A stretch of DNA of 64,000 bases. Origin: Pseudomonas shirazensis (GTDB taxonomy: Bacteria > Pseudomonadota > Gammaproteobacteria > Pseudomonadales > Pseudomonadaceae). Shown piece after piece: positions 46,232 to 56,632 of this stretch (positions are counted from its first letter, which is position 1; the number at the start of each line of letters is the position of its first letter). A model generated the notes under the pieces. It was given only the letters and a program-made list of their open reading frames with translations. It had not been told where the DNA came from and did no database searches. The position numbers and the translations under genes are program-made. The stretch lies in contig NZ_JABWRD020000001.1 in assembly GCF_014268785.2 (NCBI RefSeq), positions 1,811,001-1,875,000 on the forward strand. The letters run 5' to 3'.

Positions 46232-46966
46232 ATGAGCCAAGCCTTCGACGTTGCCACCCTGGCTGCAAGTTACGCCAGCAAGTCCCCCCAGGACATTCTC
46301 AAACTCGCCTTCGAGCACTTTGGCGATGACCTGTGGATCTCTTTCAGCGGCGCCGAAGACGTGGTGCTGGTGGACATGGCCTGGAAGCTCAACAAGCAGG
46401 TCAAGGTGTTCAGCCTGGATACCGGTCGGCTGCACCCGGAGACCTACCGCTTTATCGATCAGGTCCGCGAGCAGTACAACCTGCCGATCGAAATCCTCAG
46501 CCCCGACCGGGCCAAGCTCGAGCCGCTGGTCAAAGAGAAAGGCCTGTTCAGTTTCTACAAGGACGGCCATGGCGAGTGCTGCGGGATTCGCAAGATCGAA
46601 CCGCTGCGCCGCAAGCTGGCCACAGTCAGCGCCTGGGCCACTGGCCAGCGTCGCGACCAGAGCCCTGGCACCCGCAGCCAGGTTGCCGCACTGGAAATCG
46701 ACACCGCGTTTTCAACGCCCGAGCACACCCTGTACAAGTTCAATCCGCTGGCGCAGATGAGCAGTGAAGAAGTGTGGGGTTATATCCGCATGCTCGAGCT
46801 GCCGTACAACAGCCTGCATGAGCGCGGCTTCATCAGCATTGGTTGCGAGCCGTGCACACGGCCGGTACTGCCCAACCAGCATGAGCGCGAAGGCCGCTGG
46901 TGGTGGGAAGAAGCAACGCAGAAGGAGTGTGGGTTGCACGCGGGGAATATCATTTCCAAGGCGTAG
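46232..46966 (+). CDS. cysH: Adenylylsulfate (APS) reductase, assimilatory
   Basis: 244-residue thioredoxin-dependent reductase that makes sulfite for cysteine synthesis. [15 protein letters not shown] and [13 protein letters not shown] bind substrate. Two cysteine pairs (GECCGIRK and GCEPCTRP) coordinate a [4Fe-4S] cluster, which marks it as an APS rather than PAPS reductase, and the catalytic Cys lies in KECGLH. Convergent with cysB, the regulator of this pathway. Confidence 0.95.
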   Translation: MSQAFDVATLAASYASKSPQDILKLAFEHFGDDLWISFSGAEDVVLVDMAWKLNKQVKVFSLDTGRLHPETYRFIDQVREQYNLPIEILSPDRAKLEPLVKEKGLFSFYKDGHGECCGIRKIEPLRRKLATVSAWATGQRRDQSPGTRSQVAALEIDTAFSTPEHTLYKFNPLAQMSSEEVWGYIRMLELPYNSLHERGFISIGCEPCTRPVLPNQHEREGRWWWEEATQKECGLHAGNIISKA

Positions 46967-46983
46967 TGCACGGCGCCTGGATC

Positions 46984-47002
46984 GGGGCTGCTGTGCAGCC
47001 CC
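46984..47002. repeat. REP-like hairpin between cysH and cysB
   Basis: Perfect stem GGGGCTGC-TGT-GCAGCCCC in the convergent gap. Same sequence as one arm of the REP units elsewhere in the window; may also limit read-through between the two genes. Confidence 0.55.
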
Positions 47003-47014
47003 TGATACCGCAGA

Positions 47015-48049
<1,035 letters not shown>

Positions 48050-48116
48050 TTAGTGGCTAATGTAATAAATCTAGAACTATTTTGTTACATGAGCGGGAAA
48101 TGTCCTACGCCGTATT

Positions 48117-48614
48117 TCACAATTTCCTACGCCCCAGATGCTGGGCCAGAGGCACCATATAGACCGGCACCGAGGACAACTGCAACAGCCGCACCGCTGT
48201 GCGCCCGATGGGCACATCGACCCCCGCCCCGTGGGTATGACTGCCGAAGATCAGCAGGTCAACGCTCAAGCGCTGGGCCTGCTCGAGAATGACCTGCGCA
48301 GGGTCGCCCTGGCGCACCCTGACCGCTTGAATCACCGCCAGGTCGGCGTCCTCGCCGAGCTCCTCACGAAAGCTGGCCAGCACCTTCTGCTCGATGTTGG
48401 CCATGACCGTGTTGACGCCCTGACTGTGCAACTGATCCAAGGTTTGCTCATCCAGATAACTCTGTAGCAACGACTCGGCAAACTGGCCCATCGGCTCGAC
48501 TGCATGAATCACATAAAGCTGCGCATTGAAGGTTCGCGCCAGCGCCAGGGCATGCTGCATGACAAACGGCGCGTAAACCCCAAGGTCGGTGGCGTACAGC
48601 ATGGAACGAATCAT
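48117..48614 (-). CDS. Universal stress protein (UspA family)
   Basis: 165 residues from MIRSMLYATDLGVYAPFVMQ. Contains the adenine-nucleotide-binding motif of ATP-binding Usp proteins in modified form (IFGSHTHGAGVDVPIGRTA with RLLQLSSVPVYMVP). Start chosen at ATG 48614, where family similarity begins; the frame is open to 48647. Confidence 0.87.
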   Translation of the reverse strand: MIRSMLYATDLGVYAPFVMQHALALARTFNAQLYVIHAVEPMGQFAESLLQSYLDEQTLDQLHSQGVNTVMANIEQKVLASFREELGEDADLAVIQAVRVRQGDPAQVILEQAQRLSVDLLIFGSHTHGAGVDVPIGRTAVRLLQLSSVPVYMVPLAQHLGRRKL

Positions 48615-48899
48615 TCGGCCTCCTGCCCTGCCGCCAAGGCAGAGCAACTTCAGCTTAGCAGCGCCGCGCCCAGACGCCGTGCCGTCCAGCTACGCCGCTG
48701 CCGCAGTTGCCCGTGCATGCCACTATCTTGTGGCACCAGCTGCCATCTGATCGCACTCGCACCCTTTATTACCTGGGCTCAGCCCATTGTCGCGCCCCCT
48801 GTAACGCGCTAAGGTTCGGCCTCCCCGCTGCGAACAATCTGCTGCTGGGCCGCACGGGGATTGTTGGCGGCCGGCACCCGTGACCTGACGAGTAACACG

Positions 48900-49976
48900 A
48901 TGGCTGATTTACCGATCGATGACCTAAACGTTGCCTCCAACGAGACCTTGATCACCCCTGATCAGCTCAAGAAGGAAATCCCTCTCAGCGCCAAGGCCCT
49001 GCAGACCGTTACTGCTGGCCGCGAAGTGGTGCGCAATATCCTCGACGGCAAGGACCACCGCCTGTTCGTGGTGATCGGCCCCTGCTCGATTCACGACATC
49101 AAAGCCGCCCACGAATACGCCGAGCGCCTCAAGGTGCTCGCTGCTGAAGTCTCCGACACCTTGTATTTGGTGATGCGCGTGTACTTCGAGAAGCCGCGTA
49201 CCACTGTCGGCTGGAAAGGCCTGATCAACGACCCGTACCTGGATGACTCGTTCAAAATCCAGGATGGCCTGCACATTGGCCGCAAGCTGCTGCTGGACCT
49301 TGCGGAAATGGGCCTGCCAACGGCCACCGAAGCGCTCGACCCGATCTCGCCGCAGTACCTGCAGGATTTGATCAGCTGGTCAGCGATCGGCGCGCGCACC
49401 ACCGAATCCCAGACCCACCGCGAAATGGCCTCGGGCCTGTCTTCGGCAGTCGGCTTCAAGAACGGCACCGATGGCGGCCTGACCGTGGCCATCAACGCCC
49501 TGCAGTCGGTCTCCAAGCCGCACCGCTTCCTTGGCATCAATCAGGAAGGAGGCGTGTCCATCGTCACCACCAAAGGCAATGCCTATGGTCACGTGGTGCT
49601 GCGTGGTGGCAATGGCAAGCCCAACTACGACTCGGTCAGCGTTGCGCTGTGCGAGCAGGATCTGGCCAAGGCCAAGATCAAGGCCAATATCATGGTCGAC
49701 TGCAGCCACGCCAACTCCAACAAGGACCCGGCGCTGCAGCCACTGGTCATGGAAAACGTCGCCAACCAGATCCTTGAGGGCAACCAGTCGATCATCGGCC
49801 TGATGGTCGAGAGCCACCTGAACTGGGGCTGCCAGTCAATTCCCAAAGACCTCGCCGACCTGCAGTACGGTGTTTCGGTGACCGACTCGTGCATTGACTG
49901 GAGCGCGACCGAGAAGGCCGTGCGCAGCATGCACAGCAAGCTCAAGGATGTGCTGCCGCAGCGTAAACGCGGCTGA
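48900..49976 (+). CDS. 3-deoxy-7-phosphoheptulonate (DAHP) synthase, class I
   Basis: 358 residues; condenses PEP and erythrose-4-phosphate, the first step of aromatic amino-acid synthesis. Family motifs: LFVVIGPCSIHDIKAAHEYA, MRVYFEKPRTTVGWKGL, GARTTESQTHREMASG, VGFKNGTDGG and MVDCSHANSNKD. Full length for AroF/G/H. Which aromatic amino acid inhibits it cannot be told from what I see. Followed by a strong terminator. Confidence 0.94.
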   Translation: MADLPIDDLNVASNETLITPDQLKKEIPLSAKALQTVTAGREVVRNILDGKDHRLFVVIGPCSIHDIKAAHEYAERLKVLAAEVSDTLYLVMRVYFEKPRTTVGWKGLINDPYLDDSFKIQDGLHIGRKLLLDLAEMGLPTATEALDPISPQYLQDLISWSAIGARTTESQTHREMASGLSSAVGFKNGTDGGLTVAINALQSVSKPHRFLGINQEGGVSIVTTKGNAYGHVVLRGGNGKPNYDSVSVALCEQDLAKAKIKANIMVDCSHANSNKDPALQPLVMENVANQILEGNQSIIGLMVESHLNWGCQSIPKDLADLQYGVSVTDSCIDWSATEKAVRSMHSKLKDVLPQRKRG

Positions 49977-49987
49977 CGCCAGACAGC

Positions 49988-50016
49988 AAAACGCCGGGCA
50001 TTGCCCGGCGTTTTTG
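49988..50016 (+). terminator. Rho-independent terminator of the DAHP synthase gene
   Basis: AAACGCCGGGCA-TTGCCCGGCGTTTTT: GC-rich stem with a T-run. The A-run on the left could let it serve the convergent acetyltransferase gene as well. Confidence 0.92.
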
Positions 50017-50033
50017 TGTCCGCAGTCAGCGAC

Positions 50034-50315
50034 TCAAGCCTTGCTCGAGTGGCGCTGCTGACGTTCCATGTAGCGCTCGACATACGAGCAGGACGGGATG
50101 ACCGTATAGCCCATCTGCTCGGCGTACTGCAGTGCCTGCTGGGTCAGCGCCGCTGCGATACCGCGACCGCGCAGGGCGTTGGGTACGAAGGTACGGTAGA
50201 TATCCAGCGTTTGCTTACCCAGATCCATGTAGGTGAGGTAGGCACGATGACCGTCCACATTGGTCTCGAACTGATGACCGGCCTGGTCATGGTGGATGGT
50301 CAGCGCTTCGCTCAT
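50034..50315 (-). CDS. Small GNAT-like N-acetyltransferase (YidJ/NAT_SF_1 type)
   Basis: 93 residues. Contains the acetyl-CoA loop ALRGRGIAAALTQQALQYA and the family's C-terminal GYTVIPSCSYVERYMER, typical of the short GCN5-related family (PF14542). The start is ATG 50315, with GAGGAG six bases upstream. Substrate unknown. Confidence 0.87.
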   Translation of the reverse strand: MSEALTIHHDQAGHQFETNVDGHRAYLTYMDLGKQTLDIYRTFVPNALRGRGIAAALTQQALQYAEQMGYTVIPSCSYVERYMERQQRHSSKA

Positions 50316-50318
50316 CAC

Positions 50319-50822
50319 TACTCCTCGCAGGTCTCGTCGGCAGACCCATACCTTACCCGATTGATGTATCCGGCGGAGAAACTCTACGCCCCCTCATGCC
50401 CCCTTCGACCACAGGGTTACCTGCACGTTCGGCATTTCTGGCACCTACAAATAGTAGGCGCCCGTGGCAGGATTGCTCAAGTTTTCAGCGCGCTTAGTCA
50501 GCTATCAGCAAACAGCGGTACACACCGCTGGCTCACTCACAAGAGCATCCGGATGATGTTCTGGTATGACGCTGAAAGACCGCTGAAGTCACCTTTAGTT
50601 CAACAAAAAAGTTCTGGTGCTACAAGTGCTTGCATGCGCCGGCGGCCATATTGGGGAAAACCCCGAGGTGCGCCGCCAACCCCCTATAAAGCGGCATTTT
50701 TTTCACAGTTCTTGCGCTCCGTCAGTTTACTTACTACAAGTAATGGGTACTATGTACGCCGGCCAGTTTCTCTTTTTTGAGAGATGGCTCTTTTGACTAG
50801 AAGATCCTTGAAGGGGAACACG
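50319..50822. other. Long intergenic region upstream of oprI
   Basis: A 504-base non-coding stretch. Near oprI a possible promoter is TTACTT (50727-50732) with TATGTA (50751-50756), spacer 18, and the leader carries AAGGGG before the ATG. An inverted repeat GGCGGC...GCCGCC (about 50640-50676) lies further upstream. The rest shows no ORF with family features. Confidence 0.4.
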
Positions 50823-51074
50823 ATGAACAACGTTCTGAAATTCTCTGCTCTCGCCCTGGCCGCTGTTCTGGCTACCGGTTGCAGCAGCGTATCCAAAGAA
50901 ACCGAAGCTCGCCTGACTGCTACCGAAGACGCAGCCGCTCGCGCTCAAGCCCGTGCCGATGAAGCCTACCGTAAGGCTGACGACGCTCTGGCTGCTGCTC
51001 AGAAGGCTCAGCAAACTGCTGACGAAGCCAATGAGCGCGCTCTGCGTATGCTGGACAAAGCCAGCCGCAAGTAA
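50823..51074 (+). CDS. oprI: Major outer-membrane lipoprotein OprI (Lpp-like)
   Basis: 83-residue murein lipoprotein. Signal peptide with lipobox LATGC near residue 20, then a heptad-repeat coiled coil rich in Ala ([20 protein letters not shown]) and C-terminal Lys (DKASRK) for covalent linkage to peptidoglycan. Codon use is strongly biased to highly expressed codons (CTG, GCT). Good ribosome site AAGGGG. The L,D-transpeptidase gene downstream is a plausible functional partner for peptidoglycan linkage. Confidence 0.96.
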   Translation: MNNVLKFSALALAAVLATGCSSVSKETEARLTATEDAAARAQARADEAYRKADDALAAAQKAQQTADEANERALRMLDKASRK

Positions 51075-51095
51075 TAATCCTCACGGATTGTTGTG

Positions 51096-51125
51096 AAGCC
51101 GACCCACTCGTGGGTCGGCTTTTTT
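51096..51125 (+). terminator. Rho-independent terminator of oprI
   Basis: AAGCCGACCCAC-TCGT-GGGTCGGCTT followed by T residues; a strong stem as expected for a stable, abundant mRNA. Confidence 0.94.
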
Positions 51126-51213
51126 ATTGCCCAGGTTTTTCCCTGGGAAAACAAAAAATCTCAGGCAACAAAAAGGCCTGCGCGCGGCAGGCCTTCGGGC
51201 AACGCATTGCGAG

Positions 51214-52191
51214 TTACTGCAGCTCTTCGGGAATGCTCGACACCATCGGTGCGCCAGCCTGCCCTGCCACCGGCACGGCAATTTCCACCGGCATGCCATC
51301 TTCGGCGGCGACAACATCGCGCACCATGTCCCAGTTCATGCGCAGGTTGTTGGCCAGGTCTTCGCGCTTGAGCAGAGCATTGATCACTGCGGTGTGCTTG
51401 TCGACCACCGACGGATCACCATGATCATCTAGCGGCGTGTGGGCTTCCAGATACACCTTGCCGGCACTAACACCGAACTTGTACGGCTCGTTGATGATGC
51501 GCACGGGCGTACCCACCGGAACCATCTTCGACAACTCAAGCACGTTGTTGTTGAACATGCGGAAGCAACCGTGGCTGGTGCGCATGCCAATGCCGAATTT
51601 CTTGTTGGAACCGTGGATCAGGTAACCCGGCACACCCAGGGTGAACTTGAACGGCCCAAGTGGGTTATCCGGCCCGGCCGGCACCACGGTTGGCAGAATG
51701 TCGCCATCGGCGGCATGCTCGGCGCGGATCGAGGCCGGCGGCGTCCAGGTCGGGTTCGGCGTCTTGGCGGTGATCTTGGTGTTGGCGATCGGCGAGCCCC
51801 AGCCTTCGCGACCGATACCCAGCGGGTAGGTATGCACCACGTTCTGCCCTTTCGGGTAGTAGTACAGGCGATATTCGGCCAGGTTGATCACCACCCCTTC
51901 ACGGGGGCCAGGCGGCAGCACATAACGCGTAGGCAGGATGATCTCGGTGCCAGCGCCCGGCAGCCACGGATCGACACCAGGGTTGGCCGCGATCATCTCG
52001 AGGTAGCCGAGGTCGTTGGCGGTGCCGATGTCGGCGAAAGTGTCTTCGTACTTGGCTTTGATGGTCTGCACCTGGCCAACGACGTCCTCACCAGGCGGCG
52101 GCAGTGGCAGTTCCAGCGCGCAGGCGGGGCCCGCTACCAGCAGGGCAGCCAGGGTCAGGCGACGGGTGACGGCGGGAATGCGCGGCAACAT
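51214..52191 (-). CDS. L,D-transpeptidase (YkuD/ErfK family)
   Basis: 325 residues from ATG 52191 (AAGGA eight bases upstream). A signal peptide (LTLAALLVAGPACA), a LysM-like segment (DLGYLEMIAANPGVDPWLPG) and the YkuD catalytic domain with HGSNKKFGIGMRTSHGCFRM, where the His and Cys are catalytic. Such enzymes cross-link peptidoglycan or attach lipoproteins like OprI to it. The neighbouring oprI gene favours the second role, but that is inference. Confidence 0.92.
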   Translation of the reverse strand: MLPRIPAVTRRLTLAALLVAGPACALELPLPPPGEDVVGQVQTIKAKYEDTFADIGTANDLGYLEMIAANPGVDPWLPGAGTEIILPTRYVLPPGPREGVVINLAEYRLYYYPKGQNVVHTYPLGIGREGWGSPIANTKITAKTPNPTWTPPASIRAEHAADGDILPTVVPAGPDNPLGPFKFTLGVPGYLIHGSNKKFGIGMRTSHGCFRMFNNNVLELSKMVPVGTPVRIINEPYKFGVSAGKVYLEAHTPLDDHGDPSVVDKHTAVINALLKREDLANNLRMNWDMVRDVVAAEDGMPVEIAVPVAGQAGAPMVSSIPEELQ

Positions 52192-52316
52192 CCGGGAAAT
52201 CCTTCGAAGGTAGATCAAGACGGTCGATTGTACACCCGCCCCGGCGCAAGCGGGAGACGGGCAGTAGCTGCATACATTTCAGATGATGAAAGGCTGCTAC
52301 GGTTCCACGCGGCCGT

Positions 52317-52598
52317 TCACAGCTGTGGCCAGACGGGACGAGTGCCGCGCCGCTGGGCATCGAGGATGGCCCGGCACAACGTACACAGGCGGTTATCGCG
52401 CTGGATCGAGCGCGGCACCACCGACCAGCGCGGCTGAGCCGGCAGTAAACCACCACACAGGGTGCGGTCTACCGGCGCGCCCAACTCAAGTTGGCGAGCT
52501 ACCAGGTGCACGCGGACTTCCTGACACGCGAACAGGTCCAGCTGATCATCAGGCTCGATCAGTTGATAGGCATACAGGGACCAGGCAGGACGCGGCAT
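52317..52598 (-). CDS. Conserved hypothetical small protein with CxxC
   Basis: 93 residues (start ATG 52598). No signal or membrane segment. Contains LVARQLELGAPVDRTLCGG and a C-terminal LCTLCRAILDAQRRG, whose CxxC may bind zinc. I do not recognise a named family. It sits between the transpeptidase and tesA, on the same strand. Confidence 0.65.
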   Translation of the reverse strand: MPRPAWSLYAYQLIEPDDQLDLFACQEVRVHLVARQLELGAPVDRTLCGGLLPAQPRWSVVPRSIQRDNRLCTLCRAILDAQRRGTRPVWPQL

Positions 52599-52656
52599 CG
52601 GGGGGTCTCGAAACGGGGGGCGCAACATTATCCGAAAGCGGCCCCCGTTTAAAGCG

Positions 52657-53262
52657 TCACAGCAAGGGTTTTATCACCGGCCAGGCATTTTCCAGCAGAC
52701 GCTCCTGCGCGGCCTGCGCCGGATGAATGCCATCTGCCTGCATCAGCTCGGGTACCCCGCCCACGCCTTCAAGAAAGAACGGCACCAACGGCACCTTTTT
52801 ATCAGCGCCCAACTCTTCGAACACTTGGGCAAAGGCCGTGGTGTAGCGCAGGCCGTAATTGGGCGGCAAGCGCATGCCCAACAGCACCACCTTGGCCCCG
52901 CTGGCCTGGGAGCGCTCGATCATCGACGCAAGATTTTGTTTCAATTGCGCTGGGGGCTGCCCACGCAGGCCATCATTGCCGCCCAACTCGATGATCACCA
53001 GCTCTGGCTTATGCGCTGCAAGCAGCGCCGGCAGCCGCGCCTGACCACCTGCACTGGTATCGCCACTGATCGACGCATTGACCACTTTGGCATCGTTCCC
53101 CTGGGCCTCGAGCCGCTGCTGCAACAGGGAAACCCAACCCTGGCGGGTATCCAGGCCAAAACCGGCACTGATACTATCGCCGACAACCAGCAGTGTCCCC
53201 GCCGTCGCGCTCTGAGCCAGGCAACACAAGGCCAGACCCGCACTCAACCACCACGCTCGCAT
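52657..53262 (-). CDS. tesA: Arylesterase / thioesterase I (SGNH hydrolase)
   Basis: 201 residues with signal peptide (LALCCLAQSATA), hence periplasmic. SGNH blocks: catalytic Ser in LLVVGDSISAGFGL, Gly in SISGDTSAGG, Asn in IELGGNDGLRG and Asp/His in ADGIHPA. Equivalent to E. coli TesA/ApeA. Start ATG 53262; an in-frame ATG at 53274 shares a CCATGG palindrome with the divergent ABC gene's start. Confidence 0.92.
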   Translation of the reverse strand: MRAWWLSAGLALCCLAQSATAGTLLVVGDSISAGFGLDTRQGWVSLLQQRLEAQGNDAKVVNASISGDTSAGGQARLPALLAAHKPELVIIELGGNDGLRGQPPAQLKQNLASMIERSQASGAKVVLLGMRLPPNYGLRYTTAFAQVFEELGADKKVPLVPFFLEGVGGVPELMQADGIHPAQAAQERLLENAWPVIKPLL

Positions 53263-53272
53263 TGGATTCTCC

Positions 53273-53956
53273 ATGGATCAAAGCATTCTCGTTGCGCAGA
53301 ACCTTAGCAAAGTGGTCCCCAGCACGGAAGGCGACCTGACCATCCTGCACGCGCTGGACCTGGATCTGGCCAAAGGCGACAGCCTGGCCATCGTCGGTGC
53401 GTCCGGTTCGGGCAAATCCACCCTGCTCGGCTTGCTCGCCGGTCTCGACCGGCCCAGCGCAGGCAATGTAATCCTGGCCGGGCAGGATCTCGGTCCGCTG
53501 GATGAAGACCAGCGCGCGCGAGTACGGGCCGAGCACGTCGGCTTTGTGTTCCAGTCGTTTCAGTTGCTCGACAGCCTCAACGCCCTGGAGAACGTCATGC
53601 TGCCGCTGGAGCTCGATGGCCGTCGTGATGCCCGCGAGGTGGCACGCAGCCTGCTCGAGCGGGTCGGCCTGGGCCAGCGCCTGACCCACACCCCGCGCCA
53701 GCTCTCCGGCGGTGAACAGCAACGGGTGGCGATAGCGCGCGCGTTCGCCGCGCAGCCGGCGGTGCTGTTCGCCGACGAGCCAACCGGTAATCTCGACAGC
53801 CACACCGGCGAACGCATCAGCGACCTGCTGTTCGAACTGAACAAGGAGCGCGGCACCACCCTGGTGCTGGTCACCCATGACGAGCGTCTGGCCAAACGTT
53901 GCCGCCGCCTGATCCGCCTGGACGCTGGCCGTCTGGTCGCGCCCCTGGAGCCGTGA
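53273..53956 (+). CDS. ABC transporter ATP-binding protein (YbbA-like)
   Basis: 227 residues, LolD/YbbA class. Walker A GASGSGKSTLLG, Q-loop VFQSFQLLDSLNALEN, signature LSGGEQQRVAIARA, Walker B AVLFADEPTGNLD. Pairs with the permease gene that overlaps its stop (TGATG). The tesA-ybbA-ybbP arrangement is conserved in many gammaproteobacteria; the substrate is unknown but probably a lipid or envelope component. Confidence 0.93.
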   Translation: MDQSILVAQNLSKVVPSTEGDLTILHALDLDLAKGDSLAIVGASGSGKSTLLGLLAGLDRPSAGNVILAGQDLGPLDEDQRARVRAEHVGFVFQSFQLLDSLNALENVMLPLELDGRRDAREVARSLLERVGLGQRLTHTPRQLSGGEQQRVAIARAFAAQPAVLFADEPTGNLDSHTGERISDLLFELNKERGTTLVLVTHDERLAKRCRRLIRLDAGRLVAPLEP

Positions 53957-56463
53957 TGAGACGATTGTCGTTGCTGCGCCTGTGCAGCCTGGCCCTGCGC
54001 CAGCTGCTGCGCGATGTTCGCGCCAGTGAAGTGCGCGTGCTGTTCTTCGCCCTGCTGGTGGCGGTGGCGGCAAGCACCGCCATCGGCTACTTCGGCGCTC
54101 GCCTCAACGGCGCCATGCAACTGCGCGCCAGCGAATTCCTCGGCGCCGACCTGGTCTTGCAAGGCAGCTCGGCGGCAACCGATCCGCAGCTCAGCGCCGG
54201 CACAGAGCTGGGCTTGCGCCATGCGCGGGTCGTGGAGTTCACCAGCGTGGTCGGCACCGATGCAGGTATCCAGCTGTCGAGCATCAAAGCCGCCGATGCC
54301 GCTTACCCTCTGCGCGGCGAACTGCGCAGCGCCGCCGCGCCGTTTGCCGAAGAACGCCCAGGCAGCAGCCCGGCGCCTGGCGAGGCCTGGGTCGAACCGC
54401 GCCTGCTGGTAGCCTTGGGCCTGGCCATGGGTGACAGCATCGACGTCGGCATGAAGAGCTTGCGCATCAGCCGGGTACTGACCTACGAGCCCGACCGCGC
54501 CAACAACTTCTACAGCCTGACGCCGCGGGTGCTGATCAACTTCGACGACTTGCAGGCCACTGGCGTGATCCAGCCTGGCAGCCGAGTGACCTACCGCGAC
54601 CTGTGGCGTGGAGAGGCCGAGACGCTGAGCCGCTATCGCCAGACCGTGGAGCCAACCCTGGCGGCCAACCAGAGCCTGCGCGACACCCGCGATGGCAATC
54701 GTCAGATCGGCGGCGCACTGGGCAAGGCCGAGCGTTATCTGAACATGGCCAGCCTGGTCGCGGTGTTGCTCGCTGGGGTAGCGGTGGCGCTGTCGGCCAG
54801 CCGTTATGCCGCACGCCGCCTCGACGCCAGCGCACTGCTGCGCTGCCTGGGCCTGTCCAGGCGCCAGGCCTTGGGCCTGTACTGCGTACAACTGGCAGCC
54901 TTGGGCCTGGTCGCGGCATTGGCCGGGGCAGTTATTGGCTGGCTGGCACAGCTGGGCTTGTTCCGCCTGCTGGATGGACTGATGCCGAGCACCATCCCGC
55001 CGGGTGGCCTCACTCCAGCGTTGGCCGGTATCGCCACCGGGCTGGTGGCCCTGGCCGGCTTCGCCCTGCCGCCGCTGGCCGCGCTGGGCCGGGTGCCACC
55101 GCTGCGAGTATTGCGCCGTGACCTGCTGCCTGTGCCAGCCAGCAGTTGGCTGGTGTATGGCACAGCGCTGTTCGCCCTTGGCCTGATCATGTGGCGGCTG
55201 AGCCTGGACCTGTTGCTGACCTTTGCCCTGCTCGCTGGCGGCCTGATTGCCGCCCTGCTCCTCGGCGGCCTGCTCTTGCTCGGCCTGCGCAGTCTGCGCC
55301 GCTTGCTGGCCGGTGCGCCGCTGACCTGGCGACTGGGCCTTGGCCAGTTGCTGCGCCACCCGTTGGCCGCTGCTGGCCAGGCGCTGGCGTTCGGCCTGAT
55401 CTTGCTGGCGATGGGCCTGGTCGCGCTGCTGCGGGCCGAGTTGCTGGACAACTGGCAAGCGCAGCTGCCAAAGGATGCGCCGAATCATTTCGCCCTGAAT
55501 ATCCTGCCGGATGACCGCGAGCCGTTCGCCCAGCGTCTGCGTGAAGCAAACGCCATTTCCGCGCCGTTGTACCCGGTCATCCCCGGCCGGCTGACCCATA
55601 TCAACGATGAGCCGGTGCGCCAACTGGTGAGCAAGGAGTCCACCGGCGAACGCGCTGTGCAGCGCGACCTGAGCCTGACCTGGGCAGCCGATCTGCCGCA
55701 GGGTAATGCGCTGGTCAGCGGTGAGTGGTGGCAGGCTGCCCCAGCGAGTGACGGCATCCCGGGGGTATCGGTGGAAACCGAGCTGGCTGCCAGCCTGCAC
55801 CTTAAACTCGGCGACCTGCTCAACTTCGACATCGCCGGCCAGCAACGCCAGGCCCGCGTCAGCAGCCTGCGCAGCGTGCACTGGGACAGCTTCCAGCCAA
55901 ACTTCTACATGATCTTCCAGCCGGGCACCCTGCAAGGCCTGCCTACCACCTACCTGACCAGCTTCTATCTGGCCCCAGGACATGATCAGGAAGTGGTGGC
56001 GCTATCACGTGCGTTCCCGGCAGCCACCATTCTCCAGGTAGACGCCCTCCTCGAACAGCTGCGCAGCATCCTCGCCCAGGTCACCCTGGCGGTCGAATAC
56101 GTGCTGCTGTTCGTGCTCGCAGCAGGCCTGGCAGTGCTGTTCGCCGGGCTGCAGGCCACCCTGGACGAGCGCATCCGCCAAGGCGCATTGCTGCGTGCAC
56201 TGGGTGCCGGTCGGCCATTACTGGTGCGGGCGCGGCGGATCGAGTTCGGCCTGCTCGGCGCCGCCAGCGGTGTGCTCGCGGCAGTGGGCTGCGAGTTGAT
56301 CAGCTGGGCGCTGTATCGCTACGCCTTCGATCTGCAGTGGAGCCCGCATCCGTGGCTGCTGTTGCTGCCATTGATTGGCGCCCTGCTAGTTGGCGGTGCT
56401 GGGGTGTTTGGTACTCGCCGGGCGCTGAATGCGAGCCCGCTGACAGTGCTGCGCGAGGGCTGA
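53956..56463 (+). CDS. ABC transporter permease (YbbP-like, FtsX/MacB type)
   Basis: 835 residues. One N-terminal TM (VLFFALLVAVAASTAIGYF), a large periplasmic domain, a central block of TM helices from about residue 270 to 510, a second periplasmic domain and three C-terminal helices (LLFVLAAGLAVLFAGLQA, LLGAASGVLAAVGCELI, WLLLLPLIGALLVGGAGVFG). This doubled FtsX topology matches YbbP. Start ATG 53956 overlaps the ATPase stop. Confidence 0.93.
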   Translation: MRRLSLLRLCSLALRQLLRDVRASEVRVLFFALLVAVAASTAIGYFGARLNGAMQLRASEFLGADLVLQGSSAATDPQLSAGTELGLRHARVVEFTSVVGTDAGIQLSSIKAADAAYPLRGELRSAAAPFAEERPGSSPAPGEAWVEPRLLVALGLAMGDSIDVGMKSLRISRVLTYEPDRANNFYSLTPRVLINFDDLQATGVIQPGSRVTYRDLWRGEAETLSRYRQTVEPTLAANQSLRDTRDGNRQIGGALGKAERYLNMASLVAVLLAGVAVALSASRYAARRLDASALLRCLGLSRRQALGLYCVQLAALGLVAALAGAVIGWLAQLGLFRLLDGLMPSTIPPGGLTPALAGIATGLVALAGFALPPLAALGRVPPLRVLRRDLLPVPASSWLVYGTALFALGLIMWRLSLDLLLTFALLAGGLIAALLLGGLLLLGLRSLRRLLAGAPLTWRLGLGQLLRHPLAAAGQALAFGLILLAMGLVALLRAELLDNWQAQLPKDAPNHFALNILPDDREPFAQRLREANAISAPLYPVIPGRLTHINDEPVRQLVSKESTGERAVQRDLSLTWAADLPQGNALVSGEWWQAAPASDGIPGVSVETELAASLHLKLGDLLNFDIAGQQRQARVSSLRSVHWDSFQPNFYMIFQPGTLQGLPTTYLTSFYLAPGHDQEVVALSRAFPAATILQVDALLEQLRSILAQVTLAVEYVLLFVLAAGLAVLFAGLQATLDERIRQGALLRALGAGRPLLVRARRIEFGLLGAASGVLAAVGCELISWALYRYAFDLQWSPHPWLLLLPLIGALLVGGAGVFGTRRALNASPLTVLREG

Positions 56464-56632
56464 CGCGAAGCGCTCGACACCCGGTGTGACCGAGGCCAGC
56501 CTTGCGTGCTAGCCTCGGCTCCGTGACTGTTGGGCGCCTGCCCAATTCTGTATTGAATTCGACGTTTGCACGCCTGGCAACGCTAGCCTGGTTTTGTGCA
56601 AGCAGTCAGCTCGACCGTGCATGGAGTCAGCA

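Noticed and set aside
53560..55983. Long open frame (about 800 codons) antisense to the ABC permease
   Set aside because: Low-complexity Gln/Ala-rich translation typical of shadow frames; the permease is certain.
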